From assembly GCA_000431215.1 (NCBI GenBank), contig HF985619.1:45001-61977 (forward strand): 16,977 nucleotides of DNA, in the 5' to 3' direction. This stretch comes from Prevotella sp. CAG:1031. Lineage in GTDB: Bacteria; Bacteroidota; Bacteroidia; Bacteroidales; Muribaculaceae. Of the stretch, positions 5,495 through 12,773 are shown piece after piece; position 1 is the first letter of the stretch; the number at the start of each line of letters is the position of its first letter. A program made the translations under genes and the position numbers. A model generated the notes under the pieces. That model did no database searches, was not told the DNA's origin, and saw nothing but the letters and a program-made list of their open reading frames with translations.

Positions 5495-6721
5495 ATGTCA
5501 AACACAACAACCGGCGCCGCCGCAGGCGCCACCCACGTTACCGACGGCCCGCTGACAACCTCTCTGACCGCTAAGAAAGCTCCGGGCCTGCTTCTGAGCG
5601 CCATCGACAGCCGTATCGTCAAGATCAGGCCTTCGGCTACCCCACTCGACCAGATTTCGCGCCTCGCCAATGTGCGTCAGGCCAAGTCGATGACGGTGAA
5701 ATACTATAGTGTCGACACTCGCGACAGCGCTACGACCGTGGTCACCGCTCCCACTACCCGCGACAAGTCGCCCGTAGCCATCACCGTTGCCAAACCGGGC
5801 ATCTTTGCCGCTTCGGAGACACTGCTGTTCCCCGACATTCCCGGCGACGACGGTCAGGCTCTTGTGGCTTACGTCACCTCGGTCGACACCGAAGGCCAGC
5901 CGACAATCATGCCTGTCAACGCCGGCGCGCTCGGCGGTCTTTCCGGCACAAGGGTCGTGCGTATGGGACGCGCCGCCGCCGAGCTCGACGTGCAGACTCC
6001 GACCTATGAGGCTCTGCCTGTCGCCGCCGAAAATTTCTGTCAGATCTTCAAGGCCCAGATCGAGGAATCGACACTCCACCGCATGACCAACAAAGAGGTC
6101 GGCTGGACTTTCTCCGACAATGAGGAAGTGGCCATCATGGACATGAGAATGGGCATGGAACGCAGCTTCCTCTTCGGAGTCAAGGGGGTCATCGACGACC
6201 CCGTGAAGCATCAGGACGTGCTTCTGACGCGCGGAATCTGGAGCCAGACCGACAATGAGTTCACCTACGACCCTTCGGCTCGCCCCGACGAGGAATTCAT
6301 CGTTAAGCTCACGCGCCAGGCCTTCGGCGGACATGCCGGTTCGCGCCGCAAGATTCTGCTGGCCGGCAGCGACCTTATCGAGGCACTGAACCGACTGGAG
6401 CACACCCGCGTCATCGGCGCCTCGGAGGTTGTGACGCGCTGGGGCATCGACTTCTCGGAGATACGCTCGAAGTTCGGCTCGCTCTACGTGCTCCACGACG
6501 AGGTCTTCGACAACTGCGGGATGCCCGGCAACGGCATGGTTGTCGACCCGCAGTATCTGACCAAGTATGCCTTCATTCCGATGGCAGCCGAGCGCCTCGA
6601 CCTCAAGCGCAGCGGCCAGCGCAACACCGAGGCAGTCGTCGTAACCGAAGCATCGTGTCTCGTGCTGCGCTATCCGAAGACCCACATGCGCGTCGTTGCC
6701 TCAACCCCTGAGGGGGACTGA
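5495..6721 (+). CDS. Phage major capsid-like protein (SU10/DUF5309-like, HK97-type fold expected)
   Basis: This 408-aa protein resembles the major capsid proteins of Bacteroidota phages annotated as SU10-type/DUF5309. The N-terminal block (LLLSAIDSRIVKIRP, TPLDQISRLANVRQAKSMTVKYYSVDT) is the part I recognise. Later segments (FCQIFKAQIEESTLHR, MDMRMGMERSFLFG, ILLAGSDLIEALN, HDEVFDNCGMPGNGMVVDP) fit an HK97-fold capsid with E-loop, P-domain and A-domain parts. The length is typical and the frame is intact. No terminase, portal, protease, tail or integrase gene is present in the window. GC content and codon use match the neighbouring chromosomal genes, suggesting long residence. It could be a remnant, a functional nanocompartment shell or part of a dispersed particle system. 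The fold is inferred from family resemblance, not from a search. Confidence 0.72.
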   Translation: MSNTTTGAAAGATHVTDGPLTTSLTAKKAPGLLLSAIDSRIVKIRPSATPLDQISRLANVRQAKSMTVKYYSVDTRDSATTVVTAPTTRDKSPVAITVAKPGIFAASETLLFPDIPGDDGQALVAYVTSVDTEGQPTIMPVNAGALGGLSGTRVVRMGRAAAELDVQTPTYEALPVAAENFCQIFKAQIEESTLHRMTNKEVGWTFSDNEEVAIMDMRMGMERSFLFGVKGVIDDPVKHQDVLLTRGIWSQTDNEFTYDPSARPDEEFIVKLTRQAFGGHAGSRRKILLAGSDLIEALNRLEHTRVIGASEVVTRWGIDFSEIRSKFGSLYVLHDEVFDNCGMPGNGMVVDPQYLTKYAFIPMAAERLDLKRSGQRNTEAVVVTEASCLVLRYPKTHMRVVASTPEGD

Positions 6722-6743
6722 TCTCATCGAACCGACCTCCTTT

Positions 6744-6783
6744 CGCGGGGCGCCCGAACCTACGGGCGTCCCGCGCTGTTTTA
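6744..6783 (+). terminator. Rho-independent terminator after the capsid-like gene
   Basis: A 13-bp stem (6744-6756 with 6763-6775, one G-T wobble) with loop AACCTA is followed by CTGTTTTA. It lies 22 bases after the capsid-like stop and closes that transcription unit. Confidence 0.85.
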
Positions 6784-6808
6784 CCGATAGAACAAAAGAT
6801 TACGGGAT

Positions 6809-7177
6809 ATGAAACTGCACGCTTTCATCGCCGCTGCGGGCGTCGCCATTGTCATGACGGCGTGCGACGGCTTGTGGGTTTCGGCCGGTGGCGATGTCGA
6901 CCCTTCGGACTATTACAATGGTTATTACAACGGCTATTATCAGAATCCCTATCTGTTCGTGCCGCCGCTGACGGCGGGATGGACTGACACCTGGGGCGGC
7001 CCGGGCTGGAATCCGCCCCCCTACGTGAACCATGTGCGACCCGTCGTGCCTCCCAACGGAGGGGGCGGAGGCTCGGTAGGTGTGCCCAACGGGCCGCAGC
7101 ACTGGATTCCGCCGATGTCGGGCAATGTCAATGTCTCGGCGCCAAGCGGCCAGCGTCCCGGCGCCGGCCGCCACTGA
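6809..7177 (+). CDS. Tyr/Gly/Pro-rich lipoprotein of unknown function
   Basis: This 122-aa protein begins with a lipoprotein-type signal ending at C19 (VMTAC). The -3 Met is not ideal for a lipobox but is tolerated. The mature part is low-complexity: a repeated YYNG-YYNG-YYQN stretch at about residues 36-46, a Trp/Pro/Gly segment (WGGPGWNPPPY), a run of five glycines and a Gly/Pro-rich tail. No catalytic motif is visible. It probably sits in the periplasm or outer membrane as a disordered or adhesive-like surface protein, which is inference from composition. It starts after the terminator of the capsid unit with no clear TAnnTTTG box. It converges with the minus-strand gene 9 bases away. Confidence 0.72.
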   Translation: MKLHAFIAAAGVAIVMTACDGLWVSAGGDVDPSDYYNGYYNGYYQNPYLFVPPLTAGWTDTWGGPGWNPPPYVNHVRPVVPPNGGGGGSVGVPNGPQHWIPPMSGNVNVSAPSGQRPGAGRH

Positions 7178-7186
7178 CAGCCCGGG

Positions 7187-7675
7187 TTATTCGATGATGT
7201 CGGTGACTATGGTTGTCGAGGCGCCGCGCCAGGGCAGACTGCCGTGGTAGCGCTTTGTCAGCAGAATGACCGGCCGCCCTGTCGACTGGCGCTGCTGGAG
7301 CTCGCGCGCCAGCGAGTCGTCGGGCACCGAGAAGGTCACCGAGCGCTGGTAGATGCGCGTTGTGTCGGTCAGCATCTCGTTGGTTATCATCTCCCCCTCG
7401 AAGGTCTTGAAGAGCAGCCCGCGCCGCTCTACGTTGGTGACGAAGCCGCGCACGCGCGATTCGGTGGCGTAGGGAACGAAGTAGCGCAGCCCCACGGCGA
7501 CAGCGAGCGCCAGCGCAAGGAATCCGGCCGAGCCTAAGAGTATGTGGCGACGTCGGCGGCGACGCTGACATGCCGCCTGCGGGTCGGCGACTTCGGTAGG
7601 CAGCGGTGCGAACGGGTCGTCGGGGTCGGGGAGGGGATTGGTGAAGTTGTCGGGTTCGAGGTCGTCGTTTTTCAT
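7187..7675 (-). CDS. Small single-pass membrane protein, conserved Bacteroidota type
   Basis: This 162-aa protein has an acidic, proline-rich cytosolic N-terminus (PLPDPDDPFAPLP), a run of seven basic residues (38-44), one membrane helix (about 45-63) and a periplasmic domain. The block ESRVRGFVTNVERRGLLFKTFEGEMI resembles a widespread Bacteroidota protein sometimes mislabelled 6-phosphogluconate dehydrogenase. No dehydrogenase motif is present. The start codon is 3 bases after the stop of the PF03706 gene, so the two form an operon and translation is probably coupled. The function is unknown. The pairing with a flippase-like protein suggests an envelope role, which is inference. Confidence 0.8.
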   Translation of the reverse strand: MKNDDLEPDNFTNPLPDPDDPFAPLPTEVADPQAACQRRRRRRHILLGSAGFLALALAVAVGLRYFVPYATESRVRGFVTNVERRGLLFKTFEGEMITNEMLTDTTRIYQRSVTFSVPDDSLARELQQRQSTGRPVILLTKRYHGSLPWRGASTTIVTDIIE

Positions 7676-7678
7676 TTG

Positions 7679-8731
7679 TCAGGCTGTTTTGCGCCGCTTG
7701 TCGACGGCGATGCATATAAAGGTGAAGATGCCGAGGGCGATGAGCAGCAGTGTCTGTGTGCCCATAACGAGATTGGCGAACGTCGTGGCGTATTCCTTTG
7801 TCAGGCCGGGAATGCTGTAGAGGCTGAGACCGAACACGACGGCCCACTGCCAGGGGCCTATGCCTCCGTTGGAGGGTACGCCCATCGAGATGCTCGACAA
7901 TACGAAGCAGACGAGCACTGCTGTCCAGCTGTAGGTTCTGACGACTTCGGCCGTCAGCGGGAAGGCGAAGAAGGCGAGATAGAGCTGGATGAAGTAGCAG
8001 CCCCAGATGACAGCTGTCAGCACGAGCCAGCGGCCGCGGCCAGGCATTCTGACAACGACGGCGAATCCCTGCCATAGGCCGAGGGCGAAGCTTTTGAGCT
8101 TGCCGACGGCGCGTGTGGCGCGGTAGCGGTAAAGCAGGGCGCCCGCTACGGCGCAGACTGCAACGACCGATGCCCAGAACAGCGGCGAGCGCAGCCATGA
8201 GGCCACGGCGGCCATTGCGGCGCCGTTCTGGCTCAGATATTCCATGAGCTGCCGCCCGGCGACGAAGAATGTCAGCAGAATGAGAACGAGAACCGAAAGG
8301 CTGTCGGCCAGACGGTCGGCCACCATCGAGCCGAAAACTTCAGTGAAGGGCGCTTTCTGGCGGGCTGAGATATAGCCTGTGCGCCAGAGTTCGCCGAGGC
8401 GCGGAAAAACGAGGTTGACGGCGTAGGTGCCGAAGATACTGAGAATGACGGCGAACACCGGAGCTTTGATGCCGAGGGCGCGGAGCTGGATGTTCCATCT
8501 GTAGCCGCGCACGACGTGGCTCAGCACACTGACGGCAAGCGCCGCCCCGATCCAGCGGAAATCGCAGTCGCGGCGTATGATGGCCATCATCTCGCCGAAG
8601 TCGAAATCGCGGAAAAGAAGCCAGCAGAGACCGACGGTGATAACCAGCGGTATGCCGTATTTCATAAGGGCCGAGCCCAGTTTGTTGGCCGTCGGTTTCT
8701 GCGGCGGCACGGAAGCGTTTTCTTGCGTCAT
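7679..8731 (-). CDS. Flippase-like integral membrane protein (lysylphosphatidylglycerol synthase TM region, PF03706)
   Basis: This 350-aa protein has about eight predicted membrane helices and the features of the PF03706/UPF0104 family. These include SHVVRGYRWNIQLRALG near the second helix, NLVFPRLGELWRTGYISA, VADRLADSLSVL, and the late PSNGGIGPWQWAVVFGL segment. It contains only the membrane domain and lacks the C-terminal catalytic aminoacyl-transfer domain of MprF. Family members of this kind are thought to move lipids or lipid-linked intermediates across the inner membrane; the substrate here is unknown. It is first in a two-gene minus-strand operon with the 162-aa membrane protein and is transcribed divergently from the S24 repressor gene. 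Confidence 0.9.
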   Translation of the reverse strand: MTQENASVPPQKPTANKLGSALMKYGIPLVITVGLCWLLFRDFDFGEMMAIIRRDCDFRWIGAALAVSVLSHVVRGYRWNIQLRALGIKAPVFAVILSIFGTYAVNLVFPRLGELWRTGYISARQKAPFTEVFGSMVADRLADSLSVLVLILLTFFVAGRQLMEYLSQNGAAMAAVASWLRSPLFWASVVAVCAVAGALLYRYRATRAVGKLKSFALGLWQGFAVVVRMPGRGRWLVLTAVIWGCYFIQLYLAFFAFPLTAEVVRTYSWTAVLVCFVLSSISMGVPSNGGIGPWQWAVVFGLSLYSIPGLTKEYATTFANLVMGTQTLLLIALGIFTFICIAVDKRRKTA

Positions 8732-8759
8732 GGGCCTTGCGGAATTGGTTTTCAGGCCT

Positions 8760-8767
8760 CAAAGTTA
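8760..8767 (-). promoter_or_regulatory. -7 box for the minus-strand membrane-protein operon
   Basis: Read on the minus strand, this is TAACTTTG, a perfect TAnnTTTG. The predicted start is near 8753, giving a leader of about 22 bases before the ATG at 8731. No clear -33 element is visible. Confidence 0.6.
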
Positions 8768-8803
8768 GCTATTTTCCGCCGATTCTCAGCGCCGACTGTT
8801 TTT

Positions 8804-8856
8804 TTGTTGGTAAAATATGGTAGAGAATCATTAATTTTGCACCGTGGTGTCAACAA
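8804..8856 (+). promoter_or_regulatory. Promoter of the S24 repressor gene with flanking inverted TTGTTG motifs
   Basis: TAATTTTG at 8832-8839 is a perfect -7 box, and a TTG at 8807-8809 lies 22 bp upstream, a plausible -33. The predicted start is near 8846. TTGTTGGTA (8804-8812) and, inverted, TGTCAACAA (8848-8856) flank the core promoter, the arrangement expected of an autoregulatory operator pair. A second inverted repeat, CCGTGG (8842-8847) and CCACGG (8866-8871), lies in the leader. Operator function is inference. Confidence 0.55.
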
Positions 8857-8879
8857 GTTCCGGCCCCACGGCAATTACT

Positions 8880-9524
8880 ATGCACAACTCCGACAATCTT
8901 TCGACTCCCGTCGGGCGCCTGCGCTGTTTCCTGCGCGAGCGCGGCCTGAGTCAGGCCGAGTTCAGCCGGGCCACAGGGCTTGACCCGAGCAATGTCTCGC
9001 GCATCCTCTCGGGCCGCATGCCTCTGGGCAACGCTGCCGCCGCGCGCATCGCCGAGACGTTCGGACTGAACCGGACGTGGCTTCTCAGCGGCGAGGGGCC
9101 TGTGCGCGCTGTTGCCGAGCCTCAGGGCGCGCCGGTCTACGACATCGACATCACTGCGGGCCCTGTGGGACTTACGCGCGACTTCACCAGCGAGCATATC
9201 GTGGGCCATCTGGCGCTTCCCGACATCTCTCCCGACTGTCCGGTCGTCAGAGTGTCGGGCAACAGCATGACCCCCACGATCAACAACGGCGCCCTGCTAT
9301 CGATTCGCCCCGTGACGGCCACAGGGCCGATATTCTGGGGTCAGATCTATGTTGTCGTTCTCGACGATTACCGCATGGTGAAATATGTCAGGCGCCACCC
9401 CGATCCGTCGATGGTGATTCTCCACAGCGCCAACCACGACTATGAGGACATGGAGATACGCCGCAGCGATATCCGCGCTCTCTTCCTCGTCGAAGCCGTG
9501 ATAAACTACGAGCGGCGTTGCTGA
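8880..9524 (+). CDS. XRE-family repressor with S24 (LexA/CI-like) self-cleavage domain
   Basis: This 214-aa protein has an N-terminal XRE helix-turn-helix (about residues 8-70, GLSQAEFSRATGLDPSNVSRILSG). The C-terminal S24 peptidase domain holds the nucleophile S129 in VSGNSMTPT and the general base K168 in YRMVKYVRR. A likely self-cleavage bond is A93-G94 in DITAGPVG. This is the architecture of lambda CI and related repressors that cleave themselves when RecA is activated by DNA damage. I chose ATG 8880 over the upstream in-frame GTG at 8844, because the predicted transcription start (about 8846) lies after that GTG. Similar genes are common in Bacteroidota chromosomes as well as in prophages. 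The targets are unknown; its own promoter and the phage-like units 2-7 kb upstream are candidates. Confidence 0.9.
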   Translation: MHNSDNLSTPVGRLRCFLRERGLSQAEFSRATGLDPSNVSRILSGRMPLGNAAAARIAETFGLNRTWLLSGEGPVRAVAEPQGAPVYDIDITAGPVGLTRDFTSEHIVGHLALPDISPDCPVVRVSGNSMTPTINNGALLSIRPVTATGPIFWGQIYVVVLDDYRMVKYVRRHPDPSMVILHSANHDYEDMEIRRSDIRALFLVEAVINYERRC

Positions 9525-9574
9525 CGGCCCTTTAAAGCGAACCATAACCAACCAATCACAATAGAAAACAGAAG

Positions 9575-11146
9575 ATGACACACGAGTATGATTATCTCGT
9601 CATCGGCAGCGGCATAGCCGGCATGAGCTTTGCCCTCAAGGTCGCCGCCAAAGGAGGGCGTGTGGCCCTGATCTGCAAGACGACTCTCGAAGAATCGAAC
9701 ACCGCTCTGGCTCAGGGAGGCGTGGCTTCGGTGACAAATCTTGCCGTCGACAACTTCGACAAGCATATCCACGACACAATGGTAGCCGGCGACTGGCTCA
9801 GCGACCCCGAAGCTGTGGCCAAGGTTGTCAGCAACGCGCCGGCCCAGATAGCCCAGCTGATAGAGTGGGGCGTTGATTTCGACAAGGCCGCCGACGGCTC
9901 TTTCGACCTCCACCGCGAGGGGGGCCACAGCGAATTCCGCATTCTCCACCATGCCGACAACACCGGCTTCGAGATCCAGCAGAGCCTCATAGCCGCCGTG
10001 AAAGCCCATCCGATGATCGACATCTTCGAACATCATTTCGCCATCGAGATCATAACCCAGCACCATCTGGGCAAGATTGTGACGCGGCGCACGCCCGACA
10101 TAACCTGCTACGGTGCCTATGTGCTGACTCCCGAGGGCGCCGTCGACAAGTTTCTGGCGCGCGTGACCCTCATGGCCACCGGCGGCGTCGGCGCCGTCTA
10201 TCCGACAACGACCAACCCGATGACGGCCACCGGCGACGGCATAGCGATGGTCTACCGCGCCAAGGGAACGGTGAAGGACATGGAGTTCATCCAGTTCCAT
10301 CCGACTGCCCTCTACCATCCGGGAGACCGCCCCTCGTTTCTCATCACCGAGGCCATGCGCGGCTACGGCGCCGTTCTGCGTAACCTCGCCGGCGAGGAAT
10401 TCATGCAGAAATACGATCCGCGGCTGTCGCTCGCTCCGCGCGACATCGTGGCCCGCGCTATCGACTCCGAGATGAAGCTCCACGGCGACGACCATGTCTA
10501 TCTCGACGTCACTCACAAAGACGCCGACGAGACGCGCCGCCACTTCCCCAATATCTATGCCAAATGCCTCTCGCTCGGCATCGACATAACGAAAGACTTT
10601 ATCCCCGTGGCTCCAGCGGCCCACTATCTCTGCGGCGGTATTGCCGTAGACCTCAATGGCGAAAGCTCCATAAAGAGGCTCTATGCCGTCGGCGAATGCA
10701 GCCGCACGGGTCTCCACGGAGGCAACCGCCTCGCCTCGAACTCGCTGATCGAGGCTGTCGTCTATGCCGACGCAGCGGCGCGCCACGCCCTTGAGAACGT
10801 CTCGCACTACGACCTGCGCTCCGATGTGCCCGACTGGAACGACGAAGGCACGCGCCATCCCGAAGAGATGGTGCTCATAACCCAGAGCGCCCGCGAGGTC
10901 AACCAGATCATGGGAACCTATGTCGGCATCGTGCGCTCGAACCTGCGCCTCGACCGAGCCTGGAACCGCCTCGACATCCTCTACGAAGAGACCGAGCGCC
11001 TTTTCAAGGAGTCGAAAGCCTCGCGCGAGATATGCGAGCTGCGCAATATCATCAATGTGGCCTATCTGATAATGCGTCAGGCGAAGGAACGCCACGAGAG
11101 CCGCGGCCTCCACTATACCGTCGACTATCCTCCGCGCGACAAATAA
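9575..11146 (+). CDS. nadB: L-aspartate oxidase
   Basis: This 523-aa flavoprotein oxidises L-aspartate to iminoaspartate, the first step of de novo NAD synthesis, for use by quinolinate synthase (NadA). The FAD-binding GSGIAGMSFAL motif is at about residues 11-21. Active-site residues align with E. coli NadB: H242 in QFHPT, R289 in APRDIVAR, H350 in HYLCGGI and R385 in GGNRLASNSL. HREGGHSEFRILHHAD and the C-terminal helical region are also typical. The length is close to the family norm. The gene lies 50 bases after the S24 repressor with no visible terminator or promoter between, so it may share that transcript. nadA and nadC are not in the window. A 551-aa reverse-strand reading frame over this gene is a compositional shadow. 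Confidence 0.97.
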   Translation: MTHEYDYLVIGSGIAGMSFALKVAAKGGRVALICKTTLEESNTALAQGGVASVTNLAVDNFDKHIHDTMVAGDWLSDPEAVAKVVSNAPAQIAQLIEWGVDFDKAADGSFDLHREGGHSEFRILHHADNTGFEIQQSLIAAVKAHPMIDIFEHHFAIEIITQHHLGKIVTRRTPDITCYGAYVLTPEGAVDKFLARVTLMATGGVGAVYPTTTNPMTATGDGIAMVYRAKGTVKDMEFIQFHPTALYHPGDRPSFLITEAMRGYGAVLRNLAGEEFMQKYDPRLSLAPRDIVARAIDSEMKLHGDDHVYLDVTHKDADETRRHFPNIYAKCLSLGIDITKDFIPVAPAAHYLCGGIAVDLNGESSIKRLYAVGECSRTGLHGGNRLASNSLIEAVVYADAAARHALENVSHYDLRSDVPDWNDEGTRHPEEMVLITQSAREVNQIMGTYVGIVRSNLRLDRAWNRLDILYEETERLFKESKASREICELRNIINVAYLIMRQAKERHESRGLHYTVDYPPRDK

Positions 11147-11193
11147 CAGAGGCTCTGCCATACCAAACGGCGCGCCAGAGCGTTATATCATTG

Positions 11194-11838
11194 ATGAAGT
11201 TCTTCAGATCTCTTCTGGCGGCTCTCGCTGTGACAGCCGCCCTCGCCTCTTCGGCCCAGGACGCCCCCGCCACCGGGGCGCCCGACCCGCTCGATGTCGG
11301 GACGGGACGGATTCGCCCGACGCAGGGTTATTACCTGACCAATATCGACGGCGAAGAGACGATGATGATAATGCTCTCGCCCGTCACGGTGTTTCCCGAG
11401 CTGAAGTTCAAGAACAAGAAGGAAGAGGAATTCTACTGGAAAACCGTGCGCGACGTCAAGAAGGCCCTGCCGTTCGCCAAGGTCATCTGCGAATCGATAA
11501 TCGAGACCTACGACTATATAGAGACTCTTCCCTCTGAGAAAGAGCGAGAAGCTCATCTGAAGGCTATGGAGGGCGCCATCTTTAAGCAGTATAAGCCCGT
11601 GTTGAAGAAGTTCACCAAAAGTCAGGCCCAGATGCTCTGCAAGCTCATCAACCGCGAGACCTCGACGAGCAGCTACAATATCCTGAAAGCTTTCCTCGGA
11701 AATTTCCGTGCCGGATTCTGGCAGACCTTCGGCCGTTTCTTCGGTGTGAACCTCAAAACCGGCTACCATCCCCGGACCGACCGCAAAGACGCCATTATAG
11801 AGATTGTGGCGACGCGTGTCGAGCAGGGACAGCTCTAA
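11194..11838 (+). CDS. DUF4294-family secreted protein
   Basis: This 214-aa protein has a signal peptide ending around residues 18-21 (ALASSAQ), so it is exported. ATG 11194 was chosen because it gives this clean signal peptide; an in-frame start at 11032 would overlap nadB by more than 100 bases. The mature part matches the Bacteroidota-specific DUF4294 family: FKNKKEEEFYWKTVRDVKKALPFAK, a lysine-rich helical middle, LCKLINRETSTSSYNILK and FWQTFGRFFGVNLKTGY near the end. The function of the family is not known to me. It lies 47 bases after nadB and 15 bases before dapB, so the three are likely one operon. Confidence 0.85.
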   Translation: MKFFRSLLAALAVTAALASSAQDAPATGAPDPLDVGTGRIRPTQGYYLTNIDGEETMMIMLSPVTVFPELKFKNKKEEEFYWKTVRDVKKALPFAKVICESIIETYDYIETLPSEKEREAHLKAMEGAIFKQYKPVLKKFTKSQAQMLCKLINRETSTSSYNILKAFLGNFRAGFWQTFGRFFGVNLKTGYHPRTDRKDAIIEIVATRVEQGQL

Positions 11839-11853
11839 TAAACCGTCAAAGCA

Positions 11854-12576
11854 ATGAAAATAGCAATCCTCGGATATGGAAAGATGGGCCATGCCATCGA
11901 GCGCATCGCCCTCAGCCGTGGCCATGAGATCGTGGCCGCAATCGATGTCGACAACCGCTCTGAAATCGACAGCCCGGCCTTTGCCTCGGCCGACGTCGCC
12001 ATTGAGTTCTCTAACCCAACCGCTGCCTTCGACAACTGCTGCGACGCGCTGCGCCGCGGTGTGGCCGTCGTCAGCGGCTCTACAGCCTGGACCGACCGGC
12101 TGCCTGAGGTCAGGAAGCTCGTCGAAGAGCGGGGAGGCTCGTTTATCTGGAGCAGCAACTACTCGCTCGGCGTAAACATCTTTTTCGAACTTAACCGCCG
12201 GCTCGCTGCAATGATGAACCGATTCCCGCAATATGCGCCTTCAATGCGCGAGATCCATCATTTCCACAAGCTCGACCATCCGAGCGGGACGGCTGTCAGT
12301 CTCGCCGGCGACATTGTGGAGGCTCTCGACCGAATCGACGGCTGGACTGAGGAAGAGGGTAGGGCAGACCTTCTGCTGATAGCCCACGAGAGAGTGGGCG
12401 AGGTTCCCGGCACACATATCATCGAGTGGAAATCGCCCGTCGATGTCATCACTATCGAACACCGCGCGCTCTCGCGCGACGGTTTCGCCCTCGGAGCCGT
12501 CATCGCCGCCGAGTGGCTTGCCGACAATCCCGGCTACCACACGATGGCCGATCTCATGGCTGCTTTGACGCGCTGA
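11854..12576 (+). CDS. dapB: 4-hydroxy-tetrahydrodipicolinate reductase
   Basis: This 240-aa cytosolic enzyme reduces 4-hydroxy-tetrahydrodipicolinate in the diaminopimelate/lysine pathway, which feeds peptidoglycan cross-links. The N-terminal Rossmann motif is GYGKMG (residues 7-12) and SGSTAW is the cofactor-side loop. The catalytic region EIHHFHKLDHPSGTA carries H135-H136, the acid/base His pair, and K139 of the substrate-binding motif. The protein is slightly shorter than E. coli DapB (273 aa), as in other Bacteroidota. It is the last gene of the nadB-DUF4294-dapB set and is followed by a strong terminator. Confidence 0.97.
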   Translation: MKIAILGYGKMGHAIERIALSRGHEIVAAIDVDNRSEIDSPAFASADVAIEFSNPTAAFDNCCDALRRGVAVVSGSTAWTDRLPEVRKLVEERGGSFIWSSNYSLGVNIFFELNRRLAAMMNRFPQYAPSMREIHHFHKLDHPSGTAVSLAGDIVEALDRIDGWTEEEGRADLLLIAHERVGEVPGTHIIEWKSPVDVITIEHRALSRDGFALGAVIAAEWLADNPGYHTMADLMAALTR

Positions 12577-12608
12577 GAATTGAAAAATCCCGACCATCCG
12601 GCCGAATC

Positions 12609-12645
12609 TTTGACGCCGCGCGATTCTCGCGGCGTCAAATTTCTT
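12609..12645 (+). terminator. Rho-independent terminator after dapB
   Basis: A perfect 12-bp stem (12609-12620 with 12628-12639) with a 7-nt loop CGATTCT is followed by TTTCTT. It lies 32 bases after the dapB stop. Confidence 0.88.
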
Positions 12646-12674
12646 GTAATACGTTGATAGTCAATGAGTAATAT

Positions 12675-12719
12675 TTATAAATTTTATAGGATTTATAAGG
12701 CTTATAAAACTTATAAGAT
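12675..12719. repeat. 9-bp tandem repeat, TTATAnnnn x5
   Basis: Five units occupy 12675-12683, 12684-12692, 12693-12701, 12702-12710 and 12711-12719 (TTATAAATT, TTATAGGAT, TTATAAGGC, TTATAAAAC, TTATAAGAT). The TTATA core is invariant and the last four bases vary. The period and core match the array at 3038-3073. It lies between the dapB terminator and the ybeY promoter. Confidence 0.85.
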
Positions 12720-12760
12720 CATATCTCAGGTGCGGATTCCCGAATTTCGAGGTTTTTTGT

Positions 12761-12768
12761 TATTTTTG
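12761..12768 (+). promoter_or_regulatory. -7 box of the ybeY-mnmG promoter
   Basis: TATTTTTG is a perfect TAnnTTTG box. The predicted start at about 12775 coincides with the ybeY ATG at 12774, which would make the message leaderless or nearly so. No convincing -33 TTG is seen at the expected distance. Confidence 0.6.
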
Positions 12769-12773
12769 CGCTG

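Noticed and set aside
7128..8198. 356-aa minus-strand frame overlapping the two membrane-protein genes
   Set aside because: Its translation is a low-complexity Arg/Pro/His-rich sequence typical of an off-frame reading, while the overlapping frames give a clear PF03706 protein and its partner.
9506..11161. 551-aa open frame on the minus strand across nadB
   Set aside because: It mirrors a conserved nadB gene with all active-site residues. High GC content leaves antisense frames open, and the translation has no recognisable domain.
11188..12231. 347-aa minus-strand frame across the DUF4294 gene and dapB
   Set aside because: It is antisense to two conserved genes, shows no family motif, and spans their gene junction, so it is a compositional shadow.
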